A DNA stretch of 64,000 nt from Batillaria attramentaria. Taxonomy: Eukaryota; Mollusca; Gastropoda; Batillariidae. Location: NCBI GenBank assembly GCA_018292915.2, contig JACVVK020000466.1, positions 124,001 through 188,000 of the forward strand, read 5' to 3'. Below, piece after piece: positions 10,501 to 23,000 of this stretch; the stretch's first letter is position 1, and each line of letters begins with the position of its first letter. A program made the position numbers and the translations under genes. The notes beneath the pieces were generated by a model. The model was not told the DNA's origin, made no database searches, and worked only from the letters and a program-made list of their open reading frames with translations.

Positions 10501-10665
10501 GGAGCCGGGGTGGCCGAATGGTAGAGCGTTGGACTTCTAATGCTCGGGTCGTGAGTTCGTATCCCGGCTGGGGCCAAATATTTGTGCTGGCTTTTTCATC
10601 GTTGCCCCGTCTTTGATATCACCCGTATGTGGTGGAAAAGGACGTTAAACCCCCAACCTCCCACC
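10499..10665 (+). mobile_element. tRNA-Arg-like SINE inside a (TC)n tract
   Basis: Full-length copy flanked on both sides by TCTCTCTC repeats, which may be the duplicated target. A second, short head-like sequence (GGGAGCCGGTATACACC) follows at 10692. Confidence 0.8.
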
Positions 10666-11096
10666 CACTTTCTCTCTCTCTCTCTCTCTCTGGGAGCCGG
10701 TATACACCAGTCGTAGAACGCTGAACGTCGAAATTACACGCACGCACGCACGTACGTACACACTCACCCACGTACGTACGTACGCACGCGCGCGCCCACG
10801 TCCCTTAATGCTGGTATCGGCTGACCTGCGTATCAACCAGGCTAATTCAAACACAGCCGACTATCGTGTGGACTGAGAATATGAGTCGGCCCGGATCGAC
10901 ACTCCCCAGTCTTGGGTCAAAACAGTGGAAAGCTTCCGAAGTTCTGAAGTTCAGAATCACCACCACTTCCAAAAAACAGCTTTCCGCTTTTTTTTTTACT
11001 ACTACTATCACTAATAATAATGAATTGTACTTATCTTGCGCAAAATTCTCACAAAGTGACTCAATGCGGGTACTCCCGCACTCAACCAACAAATAT

Positions 11097-11145
<49 letters not shown>

Positions 11146-11199
11146 ACACCGCGATGACTGGTTATCATCTGCGATTATGAAAAAATAGTTACTTGTGCT

Positions 11200-13080
11200 G
11201 TCTGCTTCCACAGCACCTAGCTGCTCTTTCACCTGCAACAGGGTTCAGAATGGGTCAAAATCTGTGGTGAAACTAGTTGTAGGACAGTCTGAACAAGAAG
11301 GTCTTCAGTTTGGCTTTGAAATCAAGCAAATCAGATGCATTACGAATGCACTGGGGAAGAGACTTCCAAATTACAGGGGCTTGATACTCAAATGATCTTT
11401 ATCCTAAGGATTTAGTGTAGGTCTTAGGTACGACAAGAAGGCGTTCGGAGCTAGAGCGAAGAGACCTGGATGGTTGATAGACAGTTAGTAATGAGGATAG
11501 GTAGGCAGGCAGTGTGCCATCAAAAAGACGGAAAGCTAGCGTAGCAAGTTTGTACTCTATCCTGGCCTTGATGGGAAGCCAGTGTAGCTGAGACAGGAGT
11601 GATGAGACACGATCTTTGATCTCTGAAAGATGACCCTTGCAGCATTATTCAAACTTCTCTGCAATCGGGCCAACTCTTCAGCAGGCAAAGCAGCCAGCCT
11701 AGAATTACAATAGTCTATTCGACTCAGAATGAGCGATGTAACAATCTGAGTGGTGGCAGGCTGGTTCAGGAAACCTCTCACTGAGCTAATTTTGCGCAGC
11801 TGGAAGTTGGCTGTTTTAAGGCGTGTCTTAACTATGCCCGAAGAACGCTTCCGCCGAACAAAGGCGAAATTCTTCGGCTTGCTTCGGCGTGGCCTATACG
11901 TACTAACTAGGCGTCAAGCATTCGTGACACGTGACCGAAGGAAAATAGCAATGGCGCCGATTGTGAGCTTACCAGTGAAGTTCGTCTCGTAGGAACTGTA
12001 GCTTTTGAGGGAAATCAAGGGGTTACACGACAACACGGCTTTACGCACCCAAAAGGGCACTATCTGAACTAATTAATCTGACCCAACTGCACCATGAATT
12101 GCATTAAGAAACCGAAATAATCACCAACGAAACCACTAAACCGACAGACAGTTACGAGCCGGTACACCGGCGTAGCAGACGGTCACCAGCACACGGCGGA
12201 AGAAAAGTCATATCGACAACAATGTCGCGGTTTTGCATCAATTGTAGCAAACAAAATCAAAATTCTACACTACCTCAGTAATCAGAGTGACGCAAGTGAG
12301 CCATGAAAGTTATAGATGCCTGAAATATCCGCGACTAGAACGTTGACTCAGACGGGGCGAGCCCGGCTGTCGCACACCCACCGCCACGCGAGCAGACGGC
12401 GTTAGCATGCGAAGCAAAATGAAAAACGCCGTAATTACAGATATTTCGCAATCTTACTTCACCTGCAGCATTGTAAGTCAAATGTACACTATCCTTACTA
12501 ATCAATGCATTCCAGCAGCACCAAGAAACTCTTCATTGCCGAAATATTAATGCTTGTACGAGCGCGAACCCCCGCCATCTTGAAATCAGATAGCTGGCGA
12601 ATCTGGACCAGCCAATCAGATAGCGTCTGGCGAAATCATTCGCGGTTGATCGGGGTACATCGCATTGCATGTCGAGCAAAGCCCAAACTGTCCAAAATCT
12701 CTTCGCGAGGCCCCAAAATGTTTCGGGCGAAGCATTTTTCCATCGCTCTTTGGGGTTGATCGGACTTCTTCGGGCATAGCTAAGACGCGCCTTTACAGAT
12801 GCTGGGGATATTATCATGCATGCAGAGTGTGGAATCAAAGTAGACACCCAAGTTGCGCACACAGTTTTTGAAGGTGACGTCAGTGTCACCGACTGTCAGA
12901 CAGTTAGCGGTGATCTGCGAAAGACAGTGACGAGAGCCAACACACAAGACCTCGGTCTTGCCGTCATTTAACCTGAGCTTATTCTTCAACATCCACTGCA
13001 TGACAGATGATACGCACAGTTCTAAGTCTTTTAACAAAAATGGAAAGACAGATGGTTTTGAATCTTTCAGCAGCTGTGTG
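11200..13080 (-). pseudogene. CR1/L2-like LINE remnant split by a DNA transposon
   Basis: Read on minus, 13037-12794 encodes WMLKNKLRLNDGKTEVLCVG and VRNLGVYFDSTL. After the insertion at 11818-12793, 11817-11557 continues with KTANFQLRKIS, LILSRIDYCNSRLAALP and LQRSLNNAARV. 11400-11210 carries the degraded C-terminus. These are consecutive thumb-region motifs of one reverse transcriptase, so the middle block is a later insertion. Confidence 0.75.
11818..12793. mobile_element. 976-bp TIR DNA transposon inserted in a LINE
   Basis: The ends are inverted repeats of 28 bases: 11818-11845 begins AAGGCGTGTCTTAACTATGC, and 12766-12793 read in reverse begins AAGGCGCGTCTTAGCTATGC, then CCGAAGAA, with 2 mismatches in 28. 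No transposase frame is visible, so it is non-autonomous. Its boundaries are confirmed by the interrupted LINE coding sequence. I could not fix the target-site duplication, so the superfamily is not assigned. Confidence 0.7.
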
Positions 13081-13099
13081 TCATCGGCGTATTAATTAT

Positions 13100-13900
13100 G
13101 GAAACAGCAATCGTGCCTGTTACGTGGGAGAGATGTACGAAGCGCCCGTCGTCTTACCGAAGTATACGATGACACAAAGGCGAACACTCCTCACCTAGCG
13201 AGTTCTTATATTGACTGCGTAAAGTCCCTTTCACTCACAAAAGACTCGTGAGCGCGTAGAAAAGTTATAACCGTGTGGAGTTTAGAACAGCACTTCTCTA
13301 GTGTCACATTGCACTCTCAAGCTTCGCGCACAGAAGCTTCTTTCGTGCACACACACAAAATACAAACAAAAGACACAGCCACACTCGTAACAGTGCCGAT
13401 TCAAAACAACAGACAGAGGCTTGGAGGACTGGGCTCCTTCAGTCAAAGCGTTTCGCCATAAATGCTTTTTGAATGACACTGTTTATACGTTGAGGCGTTT
13501 TACTGTCATTACTGAAGAAGAAATTATAAATGATTAGTCATACAGAACTAACGAACAAATTCAAAATGTTTTCTCTGTAATATGTGTGATGAAAATGGTA
13601 AACGGGAGCTTTCTTTATTTTGAATTTTCTTCTTCTTCTTCGTTTTATTCTCTTTTATTTCTTTTGTTCGGTTTCTTTTCAATTCATTGTCTTTTCTTTC
13701 CTTTTGACTTTTCTCTCTCTCTCTCTCTGAGACCTGCTTCTTGTTGATACTTTCGAGACCCAACCGATTAACCGACAGAAAAAAGCTGACAGACAAAAGA
13801 AATAAAAAGTAGTTTTGTTTGACATGCCTCTATATATTTACATATTTTATTTTATGCCTATTTTATTTTATGCCCATTTCATTTTATGCTTATTTAATTT
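13100..13900. other. No gene seen
   Basis: Mostly unique sequence with short random frames; a T/C-rich stretch (13620-13730) and an AT-rich end. No splice-framed domain or transposon signature found. Confidence 0.5.
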
Positions 13901-13920
13901 TATTTATTTATTTCTTAATT

Positions 13921-14000
13921 CCCTTTCTCAGCCGCGAATTAGTCTTTGTGGCTTGCGCGGCTTTAAGCCCTAGAAACTAACTTACCCCTTAATTCCCTTT
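13921..14000 (+). mobile_element. LINE 3'-tail fragment
   Basis: CCGCGAATTAGTCTTTGTGG, TTGCGCGGCTTTAAGCCCTA and AACTAACTTA match the tail seen at 5325-5380 (minus) and at 62345-62390. Confidence 0.5.
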
Positions 14001-14047
14001 CACCAAAAATAAATAAATAAATAAACTAAAATAAACTGATTTTAAAG

Positions 14048-14057
14048 CGCGCGCGCG

Positions 14058-14128
<71 letters not shown>
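14048..14128 (+). repeat. (CG)n(CA)n microsatellite
   Basis: A short CG run followed by about 35 CA units. Confidence 0.95.
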
Positions 14129-14129
<1 letters not shown>

Positions 14130-14130
<1 letters not shown>

Positions 14131-14990
14131 CATTCGCTCAATGTTTCCTTTTCTGACTTACACAAACTTTACGGAACCAATGCAGTTTGAAGGAAAAAAC
14201 AAACAAAACAAAACTCACCAAATTTGTTTTTGTTGGTTTTATTTTATAGTGTTCATCACACCCTCTGATCTATAGTCAGAAAAAGATGTATTTATGCCAG
14301 TCTTCTGCTCCTTGTAAGCCAGTCACTAGATAACTACGCTTCACAGCAGCCAATATATAGTCTGGGACAGATGTGCTTGTGAGTGCGCGTGCTTGTACGC
14401 GCGAAATAATCTCAATGTTTCGTACAGCTCTTAATGCAAACTACTGCCACCTGCAGTCTGTTCTAGTCAAGATCTGATTTCTCCTACATAGCGGTTGCCT
14501 ACAGTATTAGCTGTCTCCTACAGCAAGAGCTGTACTAATCATCAAGATAGAGAATTGTGAGCGTACAGGCGTAAGGACACAAACTGACCGTGGTGTCATG
14601 TTTGGTGTTTATTTGAGGTAGCCTGTTTGGCAAGTGTGCTCGTCTGTAGTGATTTTTATTGTCACCAAAAAGCGTGATTTTTGTGATGTTTGTGTTGTGT
14701 AGGTTAAGGTGCATGCCAGGCGGTCACAAACATAGGCAAGCTGCAAGTGAAGCTGGTACTTTTTGCTCAGAGGTCGGACACAAATGAGGTAAAAAGATTT
14801 CTGTGAACTGCCTCTCTGGCCTAAAGAGAAAGTAGACGTGCATTACTCCAGTGAGGCCTGAGCGGAAAGGAGACATTCACTTATTTTAAACCCCTGTCAG
14901 GTGCGTGCCTTTGAATGGTCTGTTCATGGTAGTAATTGTTTCTAGACTGAAGCATTTTAGGGGTGCCTATAATGCCTGAGGCTAACAGGG
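14130..14990. other. No gene seen
   Basis: Unique-looking sequence between a microsatellite and the mariner. It could hold the promoter or 5' untranslated region of receptor A, but no clear TATA or start context was found. Confidence 0.4.
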
Positions 14991-14994
14991 AATA

Positions 14995-16657
14995 CGAAGG
15001 CCACTCATTATGTTTTGCAACCTGGCTTTTCAAGAACACTTACAACCAATCTGTCTACTCTAGTTTTTGAAAGAACCTCCCATCAGCTTGTACACAATTT
15101 GCCATCCCCTCAAACCAGCTGACCATGACACCCGAGCATGCTGACTGGGGTAGGTACAAAATGACGAGGGCCACTCATTATGTTTTGCAAACTGGCTTTT
15201 CAAGAAACTTACAACCAATCTGCCTACTCTAGTTTTTGGAAAAACCTCCCATCAGCCTGTACACAATCTGCCATCCCCTCAAACCAGTTGACCATGACAC
15301 CCGACCACGGTGACTGGGGTAGGTCCAAAATGACACCCTCCAACAATGCTAGAGTATCTTCTACGCTCCGAAACTGCTTTCCCTTCAACTGCCTCTTGTC
15401 GGAAGAAAACAAAAACCAGTCGCAGGGGGATAAGCCAGAGGAATATGGTGGGTGGGTAACCAGCTAAACATTATTTTCGGCTAGACAGTCCAGAGTTGCA
15501 GCTAATTTACTATGTGCGCGCTGGCACTTTCAGATGAAGCAGTAGACCACGGACACCCGCTCGGGGACGCCGTTTGTACCATGCCCGGAAGACTTTAAGC
15601 AAACAGTGGCTAAAATACCAATCAGCCGTAACCGTCTTTCTATCCTCAAGCAGTATGGTGGCAAGGTGGCCAGAATTTGCAAAGAAACAGGCTAGCATTT
15701 GTTTGGAAGCACTTCTGTTTGTTTGAATTTCACAGGTGGGTTCTTACCTGGAAAGACTCACACGCCGACTGTTGCTTCGTCTCGGTAGACCCAGGTTTCG
15801 TTCCTGTCACGATGTCCCAGGCCCGAGGGGACCTTCCTCCGTCAAAATGTCCTAGCATGTGGGTGCACCAGTTCATCCTACCCCGCTTCTACTCTTCACT
15901 CAGGTTGTAGGGGCCCCAACGGGCACAACGTTTCCTAATGCCAAGGCAGTCGTGAAGAATGCAAATGAGATTTCCCGATGAAATCTTCATGATATCCTGT
16001 ATTTCAGCGTACATCATTTTTGGGTCCTCCTTAATCAGGGATTCTACCCTACAGACGTTTTCTGGGGTAACGGTCGTTGCCATTCGACCACAACGGTCAT
16101 CGTCTTCAACTGTTGTCTGGCCAGACATGAACTGTCGGAACCACCTGAAAACAGTGGCTTTGGACGGAGACTGATCTCGAATGCATTGTTTTAATCTTTG
16201 AAAGCAGCACTGAAAAGATTTTCGCCGGCAGTAGTCATAATACACCATGGCTCGAATTATCGAAATTCCCTTCCAGAAACGGGGAGCCGGGGTGGTCGAA
16301 TGGTAGAGCGTTGGACTTCTAATGCTCGGGTCCTGAGTTCGATCCCGGCTGGGGCCAAATATTTGTGCTGGCTTTTTCATCGTTGCCCCGTTTTTGATAT
16401 CACCCTATGTGGTGGAAAAGGCCGTTAAACCCCCAAACCCCCACCCACCCACCCCTTCCAGAAAGGTCAACATTGCTGGCAAAAACCCCGTCACCATTAC
16501 CGGACATTTTGTCGCATGGAATATAATCGGTTACACGGAATCAAGTAAAAATTTTTGTCATAAGTATTATGAAACTGGTCTACAATGTGATGTAAACAGA
16601 AAAGTAGCGACGTCATTAGTTCGTCCAGGTTGCAAAACATAATGAGTGACCGTCGTG
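14995..16657 (-). mobile_element. Degenerate mariner-like element
   Basis: The terminal inverted repeats share CACTCATTATGTTTTGCA and are flanked by TA at 14993-14994 and 16658-16659. Minus-strand fragments encode a helix-turn-helix N-terminus (SPSKATVFRWFRQF, then EDDDRCGRM), a catalytic-core piece (SGHLATILLEDRKTVTADW) and a C-terminus (WFEGMADCVQADGRFFQKLE). These are unmistakably mariner transposase, but frameshifted, with the HDNA catalytic motif region altered. About 160 bases of the left end are tandemly duplicated (15001-15167 and 15168-15325). A SINE interrupts the other end. Confidence 0.85.
16280..16452 (+). mobile_element. tRNA-Arg-like SINE inside the mariner
   Basis: Full-length; target-site duplication CCCTTCCAGAAA at 16268-16279 and 16453-16464. 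It interrupts the N-terminal transposase coding region, so it is younger than the mariner. Confidence 0.88.
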
Positions 16658-16802
16658 TACAGGCATTTTGAGGTCCTGTGTATTTGTGTCCTTCGCCCAC
16701 AGGTGCACTCACGAGCAAAACTGTTCCAAACTATAAGCTTGCTTACCAAAGATGGAATTAACCCGTTTTGCCATACGCACTGGTTTTAAGCGGGACAACA
16801 AG

Positions 16803-17087
16803 ATGATGCTGTGTGTACTTGGCGTCGTGGTCGTGGTCCTAGTCCTACGTGTCACAATACCAGTTGGCGAGGCAGCGGACACGGACCTGGACGATGTAGG
16901 CCTTCACATGGACCGCCGAGATGACCTCGTCACTGATAACCCCGCTGTGCAGACGGTTACCGTGGTCAGTATGGCCGCTTCGTCGTTAGGCCAAAGAACA
17001 TCATATTTCTCTAATATTAGAAGCCGCAAAGTCCCGAAAACGACCGAAAGGAACATCTGTGTATTTAGGAAACAGGCGTGGAGCTTT
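16803..17087 (+). CDS. Receptor A exon 1: signal peptide
   Basis: MMLCVLGVVVVVLVLRVTIP is a strong signal peptide, followed by VGEA and then an acidic segment (ADTDLDD). The frame stays open to a good donor, TTT|GTAAGC at 17088, in phase 0, which is the phase required by exon 2 and used by the paralog's first exon. A shorter exon using an earlier weaker donor cannot be excluded. The internal ATG at 16803 is preferred over 16752 because it places the hydrophobic core at the N-terminus. Confidence 0.55.
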
Positions 17088-20000
17088 GTAAGCGGCAGCT
17101 TTTCCCCTCAGAACGTATTACAAACATTGAGATTTAAAGGACCCCGAAGAGCTTCTTCGAATCTTTGATGTTTTGTTTCCGATTTCGCTTACAACGGTAA
17201 TGAGACTAAAAGTTAAAGGTCTGCTACCTCAACAAAAAGCCACAAACATTCTGTTTGTTTTTTTCTTCAAACTGCAACTCCTGCGACTGTGCATAATTCA
17301 GGCTACTCTGTCACAGTTGCAGAGTTTTCAGAGACCCTTACAAGAATAGAGTGCGAGTTTGCAGTGACTTAATTCACTGTGCTTTTGGTGAGTTAGTGAG
17401 ACGCATCGCTACAGCGCCTAGCAGTTGTTGTGTGCTGCGAGAGAAGAGTAGCCACTGCGAATTTTCTCGCTCAATGTCAAAGTGCAAACTGAGCTGTGAA
17501 ATCAGGCTGCACTTGCCTTTTATATGGGTTTTGAGGACACTGAAAACTCTGTAACTGTGAGAGAGTTGACTTTCCATTTTGCACAGTCGGACTTTTTTTT
17601 TTTTTTTTTTTTTTAAACACACTGTTTCTGGCTTTTTGTTGAGATTGCAGACATAATAAGATACCAGAAGGTAGTATTGTTTTTCTTCGTGATAGGCGAA
17701 TCACAATTCCAGCTTTCAACCATGGGTGACATTTGACCCTAATCTAAATCTGACCACACGAGATCTTATGGAATGTTTCCTCACGGACTTTGACCTTCAG
17801 TTGTATGCTGGTGGCGGTCAGATTTCCTTTGACGGTCAGACTGCCAAGACTTTAGATCCAAACATCACATCTACAACACAACTGACTTGTACCATCAGGC
17901 TGCAACTACCAGAAGGGATGATGGGGTGGTTTGAATTTCAAACTTGCTATCTAACTGCATCGCTGTACGACGAGGAAGTATCAAGACTTGTGTACGGAAC
18001 TGAATATGAATGCATCGTCAGATTTAAAAGGACGGCCTATTCTTACAGCAACAACCTGCGGTTAGATTTCACAATTACTAATCAAGGACTAGCCAGTTTT
18101 CTTGTGCGTTTTACTGCAGTTCCGACGAAACCTCAACTGGAGTTGGAGCTTACATCGCAGCTAACAGGTATTTCTGCTCTTCCAGTGATACTTTTTTTTT
18201 AATTGCCATGCAATGTTGTTCGTTGCTTAATATAGTGCGTTTGATAATTCAGTTGCCAACGATTTTCGGCGATTTTTTTTTACGGAGCCATTTTCGTATA
18301 CATACGTATGAAAGAGAAACATTTGATGCTGGCCTAGTGACCTAATTCATTTCATAACAATTAGGCTTGTACAGTTTCTTCACAGCATAAGTTATTTTTT
18401 CATGAAACACAAGCTGTGAAAATGTAAATTAGACACGAAACAGTTCCACGGATAGCCTCATTTGACAATGACATATTAGGTACTCACGCTCAGTAACTGG
18501 CGTCGACTCCTAAAACCTTCAGGACACAGCAAGAAATCGTGACGTCACTTAATGACGTCAAGGTATTTGAATGTAATTAATACATTCTTTAAAAAGGACT
18601 TGCCTGACGCCGAGAAGAAACGTTTTCTCGTTGCCCCGTCTGTGCTATCACGATCACGTGGTGGAAAACGAAAACACCCACTCCACTCATCAGCCCGAGA
18701 AGATGCGGAGGAGCTGAGAGCCCAAAATGTCATAAAATATATTAGGTCACTTGGTCATGATCAACGTTTAATCTCTGATGAGGAAACGAAAACTGCTACG
18801 CCTGTCTGATAAGAATATAAAATGTCCCATTAGTAATTTGCATGATATTTCATACGGCACGGAGACGCTCATTATAGAACACCGGTGCCTATCGCTAACG
18901 CTATTAATAGGACTCCGGTGCCTAACGCTGACGCTCATTATAGGACAGCGGTGCCTAACGCTGACCCTCATTATAGGACAGCGGTGCCTAACACTGACGC
19001 TCATTATAGGACAGCGGTGCCTAACACTGACGCTCATTATAAGACAGCGGTGCCTAACGCTGACGCTCATTATAGGACAGCGGTGCCTAACGCTGACGCT
19101 CATTATAGGACAGCGGTGCCTAACACTGACGCTCATTATAGGACAGCGGTGCCTAACGCTGACGCTCATTATAAGACACCGGTGCCTAAAGCTGATGCTC
19201 ATTATAGGACTCCGCTGCCTAACGCTGACGCTCATTATAGGACATTGGCGTACTAATGGTCATCTGCACTTTGAGGTACATACGTGTAAACGGCCCCCGT
19301 TGTGTAGTTGTTAGCACTTCGGACCATGCACCGGGAGACCCGGGTTCAAGCCCCATCCGAGGCAAGCGGGATTTTTCCTACCGAGGTCGCTCCTACCCAG
19401 AGCGGGTGTGCTATGGGTCCAATGGGGAGGCTGCTGCCACACAGCCTAGATTTACCCACTTCACGGGTGCGACTTCGGGGGTGCTTCCCGTGGTGTGACA
19501 TGTCTTATGCTGTGGATGACTACACGGCCGGCACTGCAGGTGCCGTAGTTCCCGGGTTTGGTTAAAGCCGGGCTATTTATAACAGGAAGCGTGGAATGCG
19601 GTCCTGTCCCTCAGTCCCAAACCGCACAGACCTCCATGGCATCATTAATTTTTACCATCATCCTCATCCCCATTATCATACATAATGAAAAAGGTGCCCC
19701 AGCTTTCGAGCCCTCCATGGATTCCACCCATGACATGGGAGGAACCATTGGAACTGGCAAAGAGATGGGCAGCGCCCCCCCCCCCCCCTTCCCCCCCCCC
19801 CCCCCAAAAAAAAAAAAAAGAAAAAGAAAAAAGTGTAACTGACAATTTCCAGGGTACGTTCAAACACCAGGATGGTCAGAAGGGGAAGGTTATCCTGCCA
19901 ATATGGACAGCTGCGCAATTGTAAAAGCGCCGCGTCTACTTTTTATCATGACAAGTCTCCTGGCCATGGAATTTGGCATGAATATATTTGGAACAGACAC

Positions 20001-23000
20001 ACTGACGCTGATACCAGCGCCCGACTGCACCCGGAAGACGAACGGAACTGGCATTCACTCTCTGAACGCTGGAAAACATAGACTGTGGGATTCTGAAGTC
20101 CTGTCTTTTCACTTTGAAAGTGACGCTCGGTTCAGAAGCTTGGGATTCAGGTACATTTTCTCCTTCCACAACCAGTCGGCCCTACCCCAGCGTCTGCCGG
20201 ACGGCAAGTGGAACTGTTCCGTGCCGCACTGGGCCGACTTCCAGCGGCACTTCTTGTGTACGTTGTATCCGGAGTGTGCTGGCGGTGAAGACGACGTTGT
20301 CTGTTTTTCTCGAGATGATGAATGCGCACAGTGGGACTTTTCGGCAAAGAAATGTTTCACATTACTAGACCCTACACATCTGTCCGTTCCAAAAGTGTCA
20401 GACGAACCATTTTCGACTAAACTGAGTTGGAACGAAGCCAGTTACGAATGTACACGTCGGGACATGCGCCTTCCAAGCCTACAAACTATGGGAGAACAGG
20501 CCATGTTGACGACACTTCTGAGTGTGTATAATTTTTATAACATCCACATTGGTTTGACCGCAGTAACGGAACCTCGGTATGAGCTCACGAAATTTCCTTG
20601 AAGCTGACTCAACGTTTATATGTCACTTACTTTTGTCATTTACTCTTTTCTTCTTCTTTATTGTGTTTATTACTTTTGGTTTGTGAAGTCATTAACCGTA
20701 CCAGAGCTTGTACACTTAATGATGATAAGCAAGAAGTGTCTATATGTGACCGTACACCACGATATGAGTCGTAAGTCACGTTTTGACTATTCTGAGATAC
20801 TGGCATAAACACAAAGTAGAAGAAATGCTCTTTCCAATGGTATAATTATTTTTCCTTAACTATGATCTTTTGGCAAAGATACAGTAGTTCTTAAACAGGT
20901 ATCCCCTCAGATCACATTTCACCAGAAAACGAGAACAAACTTGAGAAAACGCTGTTATAGAAGTTTTCCTTAGCAACCTGTTTCAGGCTGAATAAAGTAT
21001 TTCTACACTTAATCTGGCGTAGGTATTAAAGCTCATCACAGAAAAATAGTTAAACAGTCCAAATCAAATGAAATCTCAAAATCGACCAATCCAGCCTCAT
21101 CTGCCTATTTTTGGCTGCTAAACAAAATGAAGTCAGGCGCAAAGCGACTCATTTCGTGGTGTACGGTCACATATGTGCATGTGTCTCAGTGAAGGGACAC
21201 CACCAAAACACGCCCGAACGACCTATTAGCCTAAAAGTGGATACATTAGTCCCTTTATAACGTCAAATTTCAGGTATTACAAGTTATGGAGACTGTCCAG
21301 TGGAGTTATTGCGTATGGTATCTTCGTTATCGGTGGCAGACCTCCCCAACATCCCCCGGTCTGTGCATCCATCGTATCGGATTTTCGGGGATTTAATAGA
21401 ATAGATGCTGTCAACTGCATGGAAAAATTCTTGTCTGATATTCTTTGCGAATTGGTAGAGCAGCTTCCCGCTTCTGGAGAGGATGACACGATATACATAC
21501 AGACACCGACTATCAGTGCAAATGCAAGTGGTGTTGATCTTACGCTGTGTTCGGCCAATCACAGCACGCATAACTTTCTGGCGTGTGACGTGCACAGCGA
21601 GTGTTGGCCGGATGATTACGGTGATTGCACGGCCCCGATGACGCCACTTCCTCCCCAATTCACGTGCACCAATCAGATTGAGCGGGTGCCATACTCACTG
21701 GTGTGTGACTATCGCGTGGATTGTAACGACAGAAGTGACGAGAACTTTTGTGTTTATCCAGCATGCCCGACTAGAAGCCACTATACTTGTGATAACAAAC
21801 AGGTTCACCAGAATTTATAATTATAGTATTTAGCAGCACCTATAATTGAATTTTTACCCCTAACTGAGAATGTACCCAGGGATTTGCCTTTTCTAAATCA
21901 TTTTCACCGCTTCTCGGTAACCTCGGGACAAACCCATCCGTAAGTTACAAGTTTGAAAATGTATTGCAGTCGGATTTGTCTCCTAACATTTAAGTATATT
22001 TTTTTGTCAGTTGAATTCACATACTTTCCAATTCACATACGTTGATCGCTTAATTTGATAAGCCATCTTTAATATGGGTCCAGCTGAGTTAAAGATGTTA
22101 TATAAAAAAGTCTGGACTCGCTTGCAACCGTTTGATTTGGATAATCCAAACACACATAAGTCTGCACGGTAACTTAGAATTGCATGCGAGACATTCTTTG
22201 AGTATTTTTTCCGTCACGTGTTCGTTTTTTTAGTGTATTCCCAATGAGAAGTACTGCGACAGGTCCCGAGACTGTATTGATGGTTCTGACGAAGACCACT
22301 GTTGGAAGCCTACAGTGTCACAATCTGATATTCTCTCTCCGCCGGCAGTCATCAGTCTAGACGGCAATGGCTCTTTTACAATATACGCCCTTGACAGAAA
22401 CTCGACATGCCCGGAGACTCACTTCCGGTGTCCGGGTGACGGCTACTGCATGCCGGTCTACGTGCGCTGTAACGACGTCTACGACTGTCCGGGCAAAGAG
22501 GACGAGGCGGCGTGTGACAGCTACACGTGTCCTTGGTTCTACCGTTGCCGGAAAACCCGCGTGTGTCTCCACCCTGACCACGTGTGTGACGGGACATCCC
22601 AGTGTCCTCAACACGACGACGAACTGATGTGTAACCTCATGTGCCCAGACTATTGCACGTGCTTTGGGTTGGCTTTCCTTTGCTCTCGGGTCTTTGACGT
22701 TAGCTTTTACCCCGACTTGCGTTATCTTGATGCGGGTGGTAGCGGCATTACGTTTCTGGAACTTATTGATAATACCTTGCTTGTCCACCTCAGATTAACC
22801 AAATGCAGTATCACTTCCATTGAAAACCACGTTTTCCCTAATCTACGTACTCTCGACTTAAGCGACAACCACATCTTCAACATCAGCAGCGTTCATCTGC
22901 AGGGGAAGAAAAACCTACGGTCACTTGATCTCAGCCGCAATCCGCTGGTGACTGTTTTGTCAGATGGTCATTCTGGCGATGTAATGCCGATGTTTCGGAC

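Noticed and set aside
12505..12889. Coding region inside the 976-bp transposon
   Set aside because: Short frames on both strands without transposase motifs; the element looks non-autonomous.
18770..18815. Second possible hammerhead (CTGATGAGGAAACGAAAA)
   Set aside because: Stem II would be one base pair and no stem I or GTC cleavage site pairs up.
18768..19314. Frames of 120-180 codons on both strands
   Set aside because: Products of the 33-bp minisatellite, open in several frames at once.
22357..22788. Minus-strand frame of 143 codons within receptor A
   Set aside because: Antisense shadow of the LDLa region.
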